DNA of 64,000 nucleotides, from contig CAWAYQ010000007.1 of assembly GCA_963786225.1 (NCBI GenBank), forward strand, positions 92,055 to 156,054, written 5' to 3'. How positions within the stretch are numbered: position 1 is the stretch's first letter; every line of letters starts with the position of its first letter. A program made the translations under genes and the position numbers. The stretch comes from Flaviflagellibacter sp963786225 (GTDB taxonomy: Bacteria > Pseudomonadota > Alphaproteobacteria > Rhizobiales > Methylopilaceae). The notes under the pieces were generated by a model. That model did no database searches. It worked only from the letters and a program-made list of their open reading frames with translations, and was not told the origin of the DNA. This document shows, piece after piece, positions 8,299-17,101 of the stretch.

Positions 8299-9024
8299 AT
8301 GATGCCAGTTGAAAAACGCGACAGCGAACGAGCATATGACTGCCTCGTTGAAATGCTTCTGAGCGGCACGATCTCCGAGGATCAGGCGCTGTCGGAACGG
8401 CGGCTTGCGGAGACGCTGAGCCTCGGTCGCACCCCTATTCGCGAGGCGATAAAAGACTTGGTCCGCGAAGGGGTTCTCGAGAGCCATCCGACCCGCGGCA
8501 CGATCCTGCGGCCATTATCGCTAACCGATCTTCAGGACCTCTACGAGATCCGCTTCGCCATCGAGGGGCTTGCTGCATTTCTCGCTGCCGAGCGCGGGCA
8601 GATCGAAGAGCTTCGTCCCTATATCGAGGCTTTCGAGCAGACGCTCCGCGATCCGGACTCGTGCGACATTACGAAGGTTCACGATCACGGCGTCGATTTT
8701 CACTTCGAGATCATGAGGCTGGCGGGTAACCGGCGGCTGCTTGAGATGTACCGCCCGTTCCGCCTGAGGTTCCGCATTCCGTTCGGGATCGTACGTACGA
8801 ACAATCCCGAGCGCGTTCTCGCCGCTGTCGCCGAGCATCTCGAGCTCGCCAACGCGATCGCGGGGCGCAAGGCGGATCTCGCCCGCACCCTTATGTGCGA
8901 GCATCTGCGCAAGGGTCTCGATTACCGCACCGGCATGCTGCTGAAACGTAGCCGCTACGCCATGCCTCCCGCCGGTGGGGGAGAGGAACGGACGGAGGCA
9001 GATGCCTCGGAGGCCACGGTCTAG
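8299..9024 (+). CDS. GntR family regulator, FadR/FCD subgroup
   Basis: A 241-residue DNA-binding regulator. The N-terminal winged helix (about residues 8-75) contains ALSERRLAETLSLGRTPIREAIKDL, the GntR recognition helix. The C-terminal FCD ligand domain has the metal-ligand pattern D/H...H (VHDHGVDFHFEIMRLAGN and a later AEHLEL). FCD domains bind carboxylates or amino acids. It heads the aapJQMP-aminotransferase-aldolase cluster in the same direction, so it probably controls it in response to the imported amino acid. The basic, acidic C-terminal tail (about 25 residues) is not conserved in the family. Confidence 0.9.
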   Translation: MMPVEKRDSERAYDCLVEMLLSGTISEDQALSERRLAETLSLGRTPIREAIKDLVREGVLESHPTRGTILRPLSLTDLQDLYEIRFAIEGLAAFLAAERGQIEELRPYIEAFEQTLRDPDSCDITKVHDHGVDFHFEIMRLAGNRRLLEMYRPFRLRFRIPFGIVRTNNPERVLAAVAEHLELANAIAGRKADLARTLMCEHLRKGLDYRTGMLLKRSRYAMPPAGGGEERTEADASEATV

Positions 9025-9057
9025 CCACGAACAATCACACGGGGACGAGGTGTCATT

Positions 9058-10083
9058 ATGAAGCATGTTTTTGCGATCGCCGCCTTGGCTGGTCTAACGG
9101 CAATAAGCCTTGCTGCGGAAGCCAGCGCTGAGACTACGCTCGAAGCGGTCAAGGCGCGGGATAAGGTGATCTGTGGCGCCAATGGCGGTCGCCCCGGCTT
9201 CTCGGGGCTGGACAGCAAGGGGCTGTGGCAGGGCATCGATACGGATGTCTGCAGAGCGATTGCGGCTGCGACCGTCGGTGATGCCAGCAAGACGCAGTTC
9301 GTGAAGGTGACAAGCCAGACGCGCTTCACGGCCCTGCAGACCTCCGAAGTCGACGTATTGACGGCGAACGTCACCTGGACGCTAAGCCGGGATTCAAGTC
9401 TAGGCCTCGATTTCGTGGCACCCATCTTTTACGACGGCCAGGGGCTCATGGTTCGCAAGGATCTCGGGGTCAAGAGCGCGAAGGAGCTGGACGGCGCGAC
9501 CGTCTGCGTCGAGCCGGGCTCAACCTCCGAGAAAATCGTTGCAGACATCTTTCGCGCCAACGGCATCAGCTACAAACCGGTGGTTATCGAAGACCGCAAA
9601 GAACTGAACAACGCCTTCTTCAACGGCCGCTGCGACGTACATGTCCAGTCGATCTCAGGCCTCAGCTCGGGCCGTGCGACTGCCGCGTCGAACCCGGACG
9701 ACTTCGTCATTCTCCCGGAAGTATACGGCAAGGATCCGATGGGCCCGGTGGTTCGCCAGGGCGATGCGCAGTGGCGGGACATCGCGACCTGGACGGTCTA
9801 CGCGATGATGGCTGCCGAGGAGTTCGGCATCACGTCCAAGAACATCGACGAAAAAAAGACGTCGGACGATGCCGACATCGCCCGTCTGCTCGGCACGTCC
9901 GGCGAGCTCGGCAAGACACTCGGTCTCGACAACGAGTGGGCGTACCGGATCATCAAGCAGGTCGGTAACTACGGCGAGGTTTTCGAGCGCACGCTCGGCA
10001 AGGGTTCTCCGCTGAAGCTCGAGCGCGGCATCAACAGCCAATGGAAGGACGGCGGCCTGATCTACGCGCCTCCGTTCAGTTGA
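9058..10083 (+). CDS. aapJ: general L-amino acid ABC transporter binding protein AapJ-like
   Basis: A 341-residue periplasmic receptor of the polar amino-acid uptake family. A Sec signal peptide ends at ASA|ETT (about residue 24). The mature domain has GLDSKGLWQGIDTDVCRAIAAA and FVAPIFYDGQGLMV, typical of AapJ/BztA receptors, and is longer than single-substrate receptors. Known AapJ systems import a broad range of L-amino acids. It is the first structural gene of the module, 33 bases after the regulator, and is followed by a strong hairpin before the permease genes. Confidence 0.92.
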   Translation: MKHVFAIAALAGLTAISLAAEASAETTLEAVKARDKVICGANGGRPGFSGLDSKGLWQGIDTDVCRAIAAATVGDASKTQFVKVTSQTRFTALQTSEVDVLTANVTWTLSRDSSLGLDFVAPIFYDGQGLMVRKDLGVKSAKELDGATVCVEPGSTSEKIVADIFRANGISYKPVVIEDRKELNNAFFNGRCDVHVQSISGLSSGRATAASNPDDFVILPEVYGKDPMGPVVRQGDAQWRDIATWTVYAMMAAEEFGITSKNIDEKKTSDDADIARLLGTSGELGKTLGLDNEWAYRIIKQVGNYGEVFERTLGKGSPLKLERGINSQWKDGGLIYAPPFS

Positions 10084-10092
10084 TGACAGCCC

Positions 10093-10117
10093 GCGCCTCC
10101 GCCGTCGGCGGAGGCGC
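10093..10117 (+). promoter_or_regulatory. intercistronic hairpin between aapJ and aapQ
   Basis: A perfect 11-bp inverted repeat GCGCCTCCGCC/GGCGGAGGCGC with a GTC loop lies 9 bases after the aapJ stop. There is no T-run. Like the hairpin after tctC, it probably keeps receptor mRNA in excess over permease mRNA. Confidence 0.6.
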
Positions 10118-10183
10118 TTCGGCGGCCCGCAGCGCATCAGCGCCGCGTGCTGCAGCAGCTTGAGTAACTCTCTGGAAGGCTAG

Positions 10184-11392
10184 ATGTCCGAACAGCTGAT
10201 CGCCGCGTCCCGGCGGCGTCCACCTCCGACGCGTCCTCCGGTCTCCCTGGGCGCGGCCTGGAACAATGTCGCGGTACGCGGCTGGATCTATCAGATGCTC
10301 GTCGTCGCGGGCGTGATCGGCATCGGCGCGTTCCTGATCGGCAATGCGCAGGACGCGCTGTCGAAGCAGGGCATCTCGACCGGATTCGAATTTCTGTCGC
10401 AGGTCGCGGGTTTTGACATAGGCGAATCCGCGATCGCCTTCAGCTCTCAGGACACGTTCCTGCGCGCTTACGGGGTCGCGATCCTCAACACGCTGAAGGT
10501 CGCCGCCGCCGGCATCATCGTGTCTACAATTATCGGCGTCATCATAGGGGTCGGCCGGCTGTCGCGGAACGTCCTCGTGAGCAAGCTCTCAGCCATCTAT
10601 GTCGAGATCTTCCGCAACACGCCGCAACTTCTGCAACTGATCTTCTGGTACACGATCATCACCCATCTGCCGCGCCCGCGCGATGCGATCTCCGTCGGCG
10701 ACGTCGCATTTCTCAGCAATCGCGGACTTTCGCTTCCCTGGTTCGAGACGGCCGCATCGCTTGCGCTGCCTTTGATCGCCCTCGGCGTCGCATGCGCTGT
10801 GACATGGGCGCTGTCGCGATGGGCGGATGCGAGAGGATGGACGGGCTCTCGGCTGCCTGTATGGGCGCTTGGGATAAGTCTCTGCCTCGGCCTGCCGTAT
10901 GTCGCAACTCAGTTGACGGGCGACTCCTACGGACTCTCGGTGCCGGTACTGCGCGGCTTCAACTTCCAGGGCGGCACGACGATTTCGCCGGAGTTTCTGG
11001 CTTTGCTCCTCGGCCTCGCGCTCTACATCGCGGCGTTCATCGCGGAAATCGTGCGCGCCGGCATTCAATCCGTTGCGGTAGGGCAGGTCGAGGCGGCGCG
11101 CGCGATCGGCCTCAATGGTTTCGACACTTATCGCAAGGTCATCTTTCCGCAGGCACTTCGCGTAATGGTCCCGCCAATGGCAGGCCAATATGTCAGCGTG
11201 GTAAAAAACAGCTCGCTCGGAGTGGCTATCGGCTATCCTGAACTGTTCAGCGTAAACAACACGATCGTGACGTTGAGCGGACACACCGTCGAGGCTATCG
11301 CGATCATGATGTCGATCTATCTCGCCATCTCTTTCGTCATCGCGATGCTGATGAACTTCTACAATCGCTTCGTGCAGATCCGGGAGCGCTGA
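10184..11392 (+). CDS. aapQ: amino-acid ABC permease AapQ-like
   Basis: A 402-residue inner-membrane permease of the His/Glu/Gln/Arg/opine family. The conserved cytoplasmic EAA loop that contacts the ATPase appears as GQVEAARAIGLNGFDTYRKV near residue 305. The early segment FRNTPQLLQLIFWY is also typical. AapQ/BztB proteins carry extra transmembrane segments compared with two-component permeases, which matches the length. It pairs with AapM. The gene lies about 100 bases after aapJ and six bases before aapM. Confidence 0.92.
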   Translation: MSEQLIAASRRRPPPTRPPVSLGAAWNNVAVRGWIYQMLVVAGVIGIGAFLIGNAQDALSKQGISTGFEFLSQVAGFDIGESAIAFSSQDTFLRAYGVAILNTLKVAAAGIIVSTIIGVIIGVGRLSRNVLVSKLSAIYVEIFRNTPQLLQLIFWYTIITHLPRPRDAISVGDVAFLSNRGLSLPWFETAASLALPLIALGVACAVTWALSRWADARGWTGSRLPVWALGISLCLGLPYVATQLTGDSYGLSVPVLRGFNFQGGTTISPEFLALLLGLALYIAAFIAEIVRAGIQSVAVGQVEAARAIGLNGFDTYRKVIFPQALRVMVPPMAGQYVSVVKNSSLGVAIGYPELFSVNNTIVTLSGHTVEAIAIMMSIYLAISFVIAMLMNFYNRFVQIRER

Positions 11393-11397
11393 GGCCG

Positions 11398-12510
11398 ATG
11401 ACGCGCTCCTCCTGTGTCTCACACGCCGTTGCATCGCACAGCCCGCGACGTCCGCCCCCGCGACGTGCCGACAGTCCGACGGCCTGGCTGGTACGCAACC
11501 TGTTCGGCAGCATCGGCAATACGCTGATGACGGTCGGCACGCTCTGGGCCTTGTTCGTCACGGTCCCGGGTTTGGTACGCTGGGCCTTCGTCGATGCCGT
11601 CTGGTACACGCAAGACGCAGGGGCGTGCCACGCCGCTGCCGGCGCCTGTTGGGCGATAGTGCCGGAGAAGTATCGTGTGATGCTCTTTGGTACCTTTCCT
11701 TATGAGGAGCACTGGCGCGGCGTGATCGTCATTGCGATCATTGTCGGCCTCTCCGCCATCTCCACCGTTCGGCGGCTGTGGTCCTACCGACTGTTCGCAG
11801 CTTGGGTGATCGCGATGGTCGCCGTCTTCAGTCTGCTTCTGGGCGGTGTCTTCGGACTAAGGCCGATAGGGACGCATGAATGGGGCGGCCTGCCGCTGAC
11901 GCTCGTCATGTTCGTCGGCACCGTGGTCGGCGGCATCCCGGCGGGCGTCATGCTCGCTCTCGGGCGCCGTTCGACGATGCCGGCCATCCGGGCACTCTGT
12001 ATCGGCTTCATCGAGATCGTGCGAGGTCTGCCGCTCGTCACGGTTCTGTTCATGGCCTCGCTCATGTTTCCTCTGTTCATGCCGGAGGGCATGAGCATCG
12101 ACAAGTTCATGCGCGCGCAGATTGCGATGGCTGTGTTCTTCGCGGCCTATGCCGCGGAAGTCGTGCGCGGTGGCCTTCAGGCAATCCCGCGCAGTCAGTA
12201 CGAGGCCGCCGACGCGATAGGCCTGAACTACTGGCAGAAGACGACGCGGATCGTGCTTCCTCAGGTTATGCGGATCGTTCTCCCGTCGATGATGAATGAG
12301 ATCATCCGTGCGTTCAAGAACACGACCTTCATCGGCATTATTGGGCTGTTCGATGTCCTGCGCGCAACCTCGACGGCAATCCAGGATCCGGTCTGGGTGC
12401 GCTACAGCATCGAGGCCTACCTTTTCATTTTCATTCTCTACTTCGTGCTCTGCTTCGCCATGTCGAAATACAGCGAACGCGTCGAGCGCGACATCGCAGT
12501 GAGGCGCTGA
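11398..12510 (+). CDS. aapM: amino-acid ABC permease AapM-like
   Basis: A 370-residue partner permease. The EAA loop appears as SQYEAADAIGLNYWQKTTRI near residue 265, and EIVRGLPLVTVLFMASLMFPLF is the family's early signature. The N-terminal 25 residues are Arg/Pro-rich and cytoplasmic. It forms a heterodimeric channel with AapQ. The stop is separated by a single base from the ATPase start. Confidence 0.92.
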   Translation: MTRSSCVSHAVASHSPRRPPPRRADSPTAWLVRNLFGSIGNTLMTVGTLWALFVTVPGLVRWAFVDAVWYTQDAGACHAAAGACWAIVPEKYRVMLFGTFPYEEHWRGVIVIAIIVGLSAISTVRRLWSYRLFAAWVIAMVAVFSLLLGGVFGLRPIGTHEWGGLPLTLVMFVGTVVGGIPAGVMLALGRRSTMPAIRALCIGFIEIVRGLPLVTVLFMASLMFPLFMPEGMSIDKFMRAQIAMAVFFAAYAAEVVRGGLQAIPRSQYEAADAIGLNYWQKTTRIVLPQVMRIVLPSMMNEIIRAFKNTTFIGIIGLFDVLRATSTAIQDPVWVRYSIEAYLFIFILYFVLCFAMSKYSERVERDIAVRR

Positions 12511-12511
12511 C

Positions 12512-13276
12512 ATGACTGACACCGACGCACACACCGGGAGCCGCGGGCCGATTGTCGAGCTCCGCGGCGTCAACAAGTGGTATGACGACTTCCACGTTCT
12601 CCGGGACTTCAATCTCACCGTCGGCCGCGGCGAGAAAGTGGTGATCTGCGGTCCCTCCGGCTCGGGCAAATCGACGGCCATTCGCTGCATCAATCGGCTC
12701 GAGGCGCATCAGGAAGGGGACATTGTCGTCGATGGCATCGAGCTTACGCCCGATATCCGGCGGATCGAGGCCGTGCGGCGCAAGGTCGGCATGGTATTCC
12801 AGAACTTCAATCTGTTCCCCCATCTGTCGGTTATGGACAATCTGACTTTGGGGCCGGTGCTGGCGCAGGGCGTGCCGAAGCAGGAGGCCGAGGACCGCGC
12901 CGCGGAGCTGCTGCAGCGGGTGCGCATACCCGACCAGGCGCGGAAATTCCCCGGCCAGCTCTCCGGCGGGCAACAGCAGCGCGTCGCGATCGCCCGCGCC
13001 CTGATGCTGCGGCCGCAGGTCATGCTGTTCGACGAGCCGACCTCCGCGCTCGATCCCGAGATGATCCACGAAGTGCTGGACGTCATGACGGAGCTTGCCG
13101 AAGCGGGTATGACCATGATCTGCGTCACCCACGAGATGGGCTTTGCGCGCAAGGTTGCCGATCTCGTCGTCTTCATGGACGCGGGCGAGGTGGTCGAGGC
13201 GGCGCCGCCGGAACAATTCTTCGAGATGCCGTCGAGCGAGCGCACACGGCTCTTCCTCAGTCAGGTGCTCCATTAG
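12512..13276 (+). CDS. aapP: amino-acid ABC transporter ATPase AapP-like
   Basis: A 254-residue ATPase that powers the AapJQM importer at the inner face of the membrane. Walker A is GPSGSGKST, the Q-loop is VFQNFNLFPH, the ABC signature is LSGGQQQRVAIARAL, Walker B is VMLFDEPTSALDPE and the H-switch is VTHEM. All motifs are intact. The length is normal for polar amino-acid ATPases. It is followed after 63 bases by the aminotransferase gene in the same direction. Confidence 0.95.
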   Translation: MTDTDAHTGSRGPIVELRGVNKWYDDFHVLRDFNLTVGRGEKVVICGPSGSGKSTAIRCINRLEAHQEGDIVVDGIELTPDIRRIEAVRRKVGMVFQNFNLFPHLSVMDNLTLGPVLAQGVPKQEAEDRAAELLQRVRIPDQARKFPGQLSGGQQQRVAIARALMLRPQVMLFDEPTSALDPEMIHEVLDVMTELAEAGMTMICVTHEMGFARKVADLVVFMDAGEVVEAAPPEQFFEMPSSERTRLFLSQVLH

Positions 13277-13339
13277 CAACGATAACCAGGGCCATTTAAC
13301 GCGGGCTTGTAGATACAGCTTTCAGAAAGAAGAGTGATT

Positions 13340-14572
13340 ATGATGACCGACACCGAAGTTCGCGTCACCGACGCGGCCGCGTTCGAGCAGTTCCGCCGTG
13401 GCTTCCCCGCCCTGCGGGAGCAGACCTATCTGTCGATCTGCGACAAGATGATCTTGCACGACAATGTGCGCGCCTCGGTCGACGAGTTCCTCGATCACCT
13501 CTCTCTAGCCTCCGCGAACCGCACCGACCACGAGGTTCGCGTCGCGTCTGCACGCGAGAAGTTCGCGCGTCTGATGAATGTCGCGCCGGCGACCATCGCT
13601 GCGACCCGCAACGTGTCGGACGGCACCAACAGCATCGCCTGGGCCATGCCGTGGAAGGAGGGCGACAACGTCGTCCTGACCTCGGATGCCGAGCACCCGA
13701 ACAATGTCTATCCCTGGCTGCGGCTGCGCGCCCGCGGCGTCGAGGTGCGTGTCGTGCAGCCGCTCGCGAGTGGCGCGATCGACGTCGAGGGCATGATTGC
13801 CGCAATGGACGCACGAACCCGCGTCGTTGCGGCCGCATCCGCCACGTTCGCGCCGGGCCACCGGACCGACCTGCCTAAGCTCGGAGAAGCGGCGGACAAG
13901 AACGATGCGCTGCTCCTTGTAGATGGCGTCCAGACCGCCGGCATCTTCCGTCACGATCTGTCGGCGGAGCCTGTAGGCGCGTTCGCGACATCGACCTCGA
14001 AGGGCCTTCTCGGCCTTTACGGCTTCGGCTTCCTCTATGTCTCGCCCAGATGGATCGACCGGCTGGAGCCTGCCTATCTGTCGCGCTCCGCTGTCGTGCA
14101 GAAGACCGATGACCATTCCACAATGGGCGGCTTCGACTACGAGTACCAGCCGGACAGCCGCCGCTTCGAGGTCGGCAGCTTCAATCTCGCCGGCGCCTAT
14201 GCAGCAGATGCCTCGCTGGGCATCCTGCTCGATCTCGGCGTCGAGGCGATCCAGAAGCGGGTTCTTGCGCTCGTCTCCATGCTCCACGACGGCATCAGCG
14301 CCGCAGGCATCGCGCCGGCGGTCCCGGGCAGCGGTCCGCAGCAGTCTCATATCCTGACACTCGGGCAGCTCGATGCTGGCGGCCACGGCTTTTCCAGCGA
14401 CCCGCTGATCACGCCGCTGTCCAACCATCTGAAGGAGCGCAAGATCGTCCATACGATAAGGCGCGGGCAGATGCGCTTCGGCCTCCATGCCTACAACAAT
14501 GAGAACGATATCGAGAAAACCGTCGAGGCCGTCCGCGATGGGCTCGCCATCGCACAGCGCGCGCAGGGCTGA
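13340..14572 (+). CDS. class V aminotransferase-like PLP enzyme
   Basis: About 410 residues of fold-type I PLP enzyme, class V (cysteine desulfurase/isopenicillin N epimerase-like). The PLP Lys is in TSTSKGLLGLYG (about residue 220), the cofactor Asp is in LLVDGVQTAG, and the early GTNSIAWAMPWKEGD and LTSDAEHPNN strands fit the family. The substrate is not evident. AGAAAGAAG lies at the right distance from ATG 13340 (two adjacent ATGs; GTG at 13334 is too close). Its place between an amino-acid importer and a threonine-aldolase-type lyase suggests catabolism of an imported amino acid. Confidence 0.88.
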   Translation: MMTDTEVRVTDAAAFEQFRRGFPALREQTYLSICDKMILHDNVRASVDEFLDHLSLASANRTDHEVRVASAREKFARLMNVAPATIAATRNVSDGTNSIAWAMPWKEGDNVVLTSDAEHPNNVYPWLRLRARGVEVRVVQPLASGAIDVEGMIAAMDARTRVVAAASATFAPGHRTDLPKLGEAADKNDALLLVDGVQTAGIFRHDLSAEPVGAFATSTSKGLLGLYGFGFLYVSPRWIDRLEPAYLSRSAVVQKTDDHSTMGGFDYEYQPDSRRFEVGSFNLAGAYAADASLGILLDLGVEAIQKRVLALVSMLHDGISAAGIAPAVPGSGPQQSHILTLGQLDAGGHGFSSDPLITPLSNHLKERKIVHTIRRGQMRFGLHAYNNENDIEKTVEAVRDGLAIAQRAQG

Positions 14573-14578
14573 GCAACC

Positions 14579-15640
14579 ATGACGGCGTCTACCATCCTAG
14601 TCGACCTCGTTAGCGATACGTCGACCCGCCCGTGTAAGGCGATGCGCCATGCCATGGCCGACGCGCCGGTCGGTGACGAGCAGAGGGGGGAGGACCCTTC
14701 CGTCAATGCGCTGAACGAGCGCGTTGCTGATCTGCTCGGGCAGGAGAGGGCGCTCTTCCTCCCCTCCGGCACGATGTGCAATCAGATCGCGCTCGCGGTC
14801 CATTGCCATCCAGGTGACGAGGTCATCGCCGCCAGCGGTGCGCACATCATCGCTTCGGAAGGTGCAGGTGCGGCGGTGTTCGCTCGGAGCGTCATCCGGC
14901 CGATCGCCTCGGCGAACGGGATTTTCACGGCGGACCAGCTGCGGGAAGCCATCCGGCCCGGGCGGGTGAAGGCACCGCGCTCGCGCGTGGTGGCTGTGGA
15001 GCAGACGAATAATCGCGGCGGCGGCAGCGTCTGGCCGCTCGATGTCCTTGCCGGAATCATCGAAGGCGCGCGAAAAGGCGACCTCAGGCTGCACATGGAC
15101 GGCGCCCGGCTGATGAACGCAGTGGTCGCCTCCGGCGTTGAGGCAAGGGCGTATGCCGCGCCGTTCGACAGCGTCTGGCTCGATCTGTCGAAAGGGCTCG
15201 GCTGCCCGGTCGGCGCTGTGCTCGCCGGCTCGTCTGCCTTCATCGAAGAGGCGGACGTTTGGAAGCACCGCTTCGGCGGCGCCATGCGCCAGGCGGGCAT
15301 CATCGCTGCGGCGGGTCTATACGCGCTCGACCACAATGTGGAGCGTCTTGCGGAAGATCACGCGAATGCCCGCGCCTTTGCCGCTCGCATTGCGGAAGTT
15401 CCCGGCGTCGCCGTGCTCAATCCCGCAGTCGAGACAAATCTCGTCTTTTTCGATGTCGCTGCAACTGCCCTTACGGCGCGGGAGATCAGCAACCGATTGA
15501 TGGAGCAGGGCATCCGCATTGGTGTTGAAAGTCCATACGTGATGCGGGCGGTCTTCCATCTCGATGTCGATGCCGACCAGGCAAAAGTGGCTGCGGAAGC
15601 TCTTGCGCGTGCAGCTGTCGGCCTAGTGTCGCCTGGCTAG
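14579..15640 (+). CDS. threonine aldolase family PLP lyase
   Basis: A 353-residue fold-type I PLP enzyme of the low-specificity L-threonine aldolase/beta-eliminating lyase family. The start LVSDTSTRPCKAMRHAM, the active-site His region ASGAHIIASEGAG, HMDGARLMNA, and the PLP lysine in LDLSKGLGCPVGAVL are all present. Family members cleave beta-hydroxy-alpha-amino acids to glycine plus an aldehyde. The gene begins six bases after the aminotransferase stop and closes the module, so the two enzymes probably act on the substrate brought in by AapJQMP. Confidence 0.9.
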   Translation: MTASTILVDLVSDTSTRPCKAMRHAMADAPVGDEQRGEDPSVNALNERVADLLGQERALFLPSGTMCNQIALAVHCHPGDEVIAASGAHIIASEGAGAAVFARSVIRPIASANGIFTADQLREAIRPGRVKAPRSRVVAVEQTNNRGGGSVWPLDVLAGIIEGARKGDLRLHMDGARLMNAVVASGVEARAYAAPFDSVWLDLSKGLGCPVGAVLAGSSAFIEEADVWKHRFGGAMRQAGIIAAAGLYALDHNVERLAEDHANARAFAARIAEVPGVAVLNPAVETNLVFFDVAATALTAREISNRLMEQGIRIGVESPYVMRAVFHLDVDADQAKVAAEALARAAVGLVSPG

Positions 15641-15747
15641 TATCCTGGTTTCAGGTGGAGCCGACGACTTCAATTCGCTCGGGGTCATGATCATTCTGCG
15701 CCCCATTGAACAACCGCACCCGCGCGGAACGACCATTCCGCAAGAGC

Positions 15748-15823
<76 letters not shown>

Positions 15824-15958
15824 CTCCAACCCTCTCGAACAGCTACGACATTTGCTCCAGAGGGTGGAGGGTGGAATGGCCCAGCCCACCAAATTGGTCA
15901 CCTGTCATTCCAACAAACCTTTCTAGTTTCACAACGGGGCGCGCCTTTGTTGCGGAGG

Positions 15959-16903
15959 CTACAGCGTGTGCGTCCAGGGCTGTGCGACGTAATTATAGCC
16001 GCTCGCCGCCTTGGTCACATGGCCGAGGCCGGGGAAGGGAAGGTGCGAGCCGGCGATCATCAGCCGGTCGGCGGACACCATGTCGAGCACGGCCTGGCGG
16101 GTCATGACGGCGGTCGGCTGATCGACGTCGAAGGCGTTGGAGCGGCCGGGTTCGTGGAATTGCAGCGCGGCGTTGTGGACGATGTCGCCCCAGAGCAGCA
16201 TCTGCTCGTTGCCGGATGACACAAGCAGCATTGTGTGGCCGGGCGTGTGGCCGGGAGCCGCCACGGCGGTAAGGCCGGGCAGGAGTTCGCCCGGCTTGAA
16301 CGGCGTCAGTTTGCCCGCATCCGCGTAGGGCTTCACGGCGTTCCGCGCGAGCGTAAAGAACGGCTTCACCGCATCCGGCGCCTTGCTCATGATGTCGTCG
16401 CTCGTCCAGAAGCCGAGTTCGGCTTCCGCCACATGCAGGCTGGCGTTCGGGAAACTGGCCACGCCGCTTGCGATGAGGCCGGCCGCGTGGTCGGGGTGGA
16501 GATGCGTCATCACCACCGCGTCGACCTGATCCGGCGTGTAGCCGGCAGCCTTCAGATTGGCGGCGAGCTTGCCGAGTGTGTCGCCCATCACGGTGGAGGT
16601 GCCGGTGTCGACCAGCACCAGACGGTCGCCGGTGTTGATCAGCCAGCCATTCACCGAGGTCGGGACCCTGTCGGCGCCGAGCACTTGGGGCGCGGGCGGA
16701 TCGCCGCCGAAGATCTTGGTGTCGACCAGAAGATGACCGTCGGCCAGCACGGTGACCTCCGCATCCCCGATTGCGAGCCGGAAATAGCCCGGCGCCTGCG
16801 TGCCGATTGTGGCCGCCTTGGAGAGTAGGGGTGACGAGGGCAGGGCCGTGGCCAGCACGCCGCCGAGCGCGCTGATCGTGAAGGAACGCCGGGTGATGAG
16901 CAT
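15959..16903 (-). CDS. Tat-exported MBL-fold metallohydrolase
   Basis: A 314-residue metallo-beta-lactamase-fold protein. The N-terminus MLITRRSFTISALGG carries a twin-arginine motif and hydrophobic core, so it should be exported folded to the periplasm. The canonical dinuclear zinc site is complete: THLHPDHAAG, a further His in PGHTPGHT, and Asp in LLWGDIVHN. The final His is in GSHLPFPG. It belongs to the quorum-quenching lactonase/MBL hydrolase group by appearance; the substrate is unknown. No operon partner is visible. Confidence 0.9.
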   Translation of the reverse strand: MLITRRSFTISALGGVLATALPSSPLLSKAATIGTQAPGYFRLAIGDAEVTVLADGHLLVDTKIFGGDPPAPQVLGADRVPTSVNGWLINTGDRLVLVDTGTSTVMGDTLGKLAANLKAAGYTPDQVDAVVMTHLHPDHAAGLIASGVASFPNASLHVAEAELGFWTSDDIMSKAPDAVKPFFTLARNAVKPYADAGKLTPFKPGELLPGLTAVAAPGHTPGHTMLLVSSGNEQMLLWGDIVHNAALQFHEPGRSNAFDVDQPTAVMTRQAVLDMVSADRLMIAGSHLPFPGLGHVTKAASGYNYVAQPWTHTL

Positions 16904-17101
16904 GGCTGGCCTCGATGGTGACGGAGGAGAAAGAACCTAGATCGGGCGAGGCTTGCCCGGCGGCAAGGGAGGCTTGGCCGCCGATTGACTCACCAAGCCA
17001 CAGAGATCGTTCGCGAGTGCCAGCCCAGCAGTTTCCGCTTCGCAGCAGCTGCAATCTTGCGCGCACCGCCATGTCGAGCGGATGCCGCGCGACCCTCAGT
17101 T

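Noticed and set aside
15993..17072. 359-residue minus-strand reading frame
   Set aside because: It is an alternative frame of the Tat-exported MBL gene, composed of low-complexity Arg-rich sequence.
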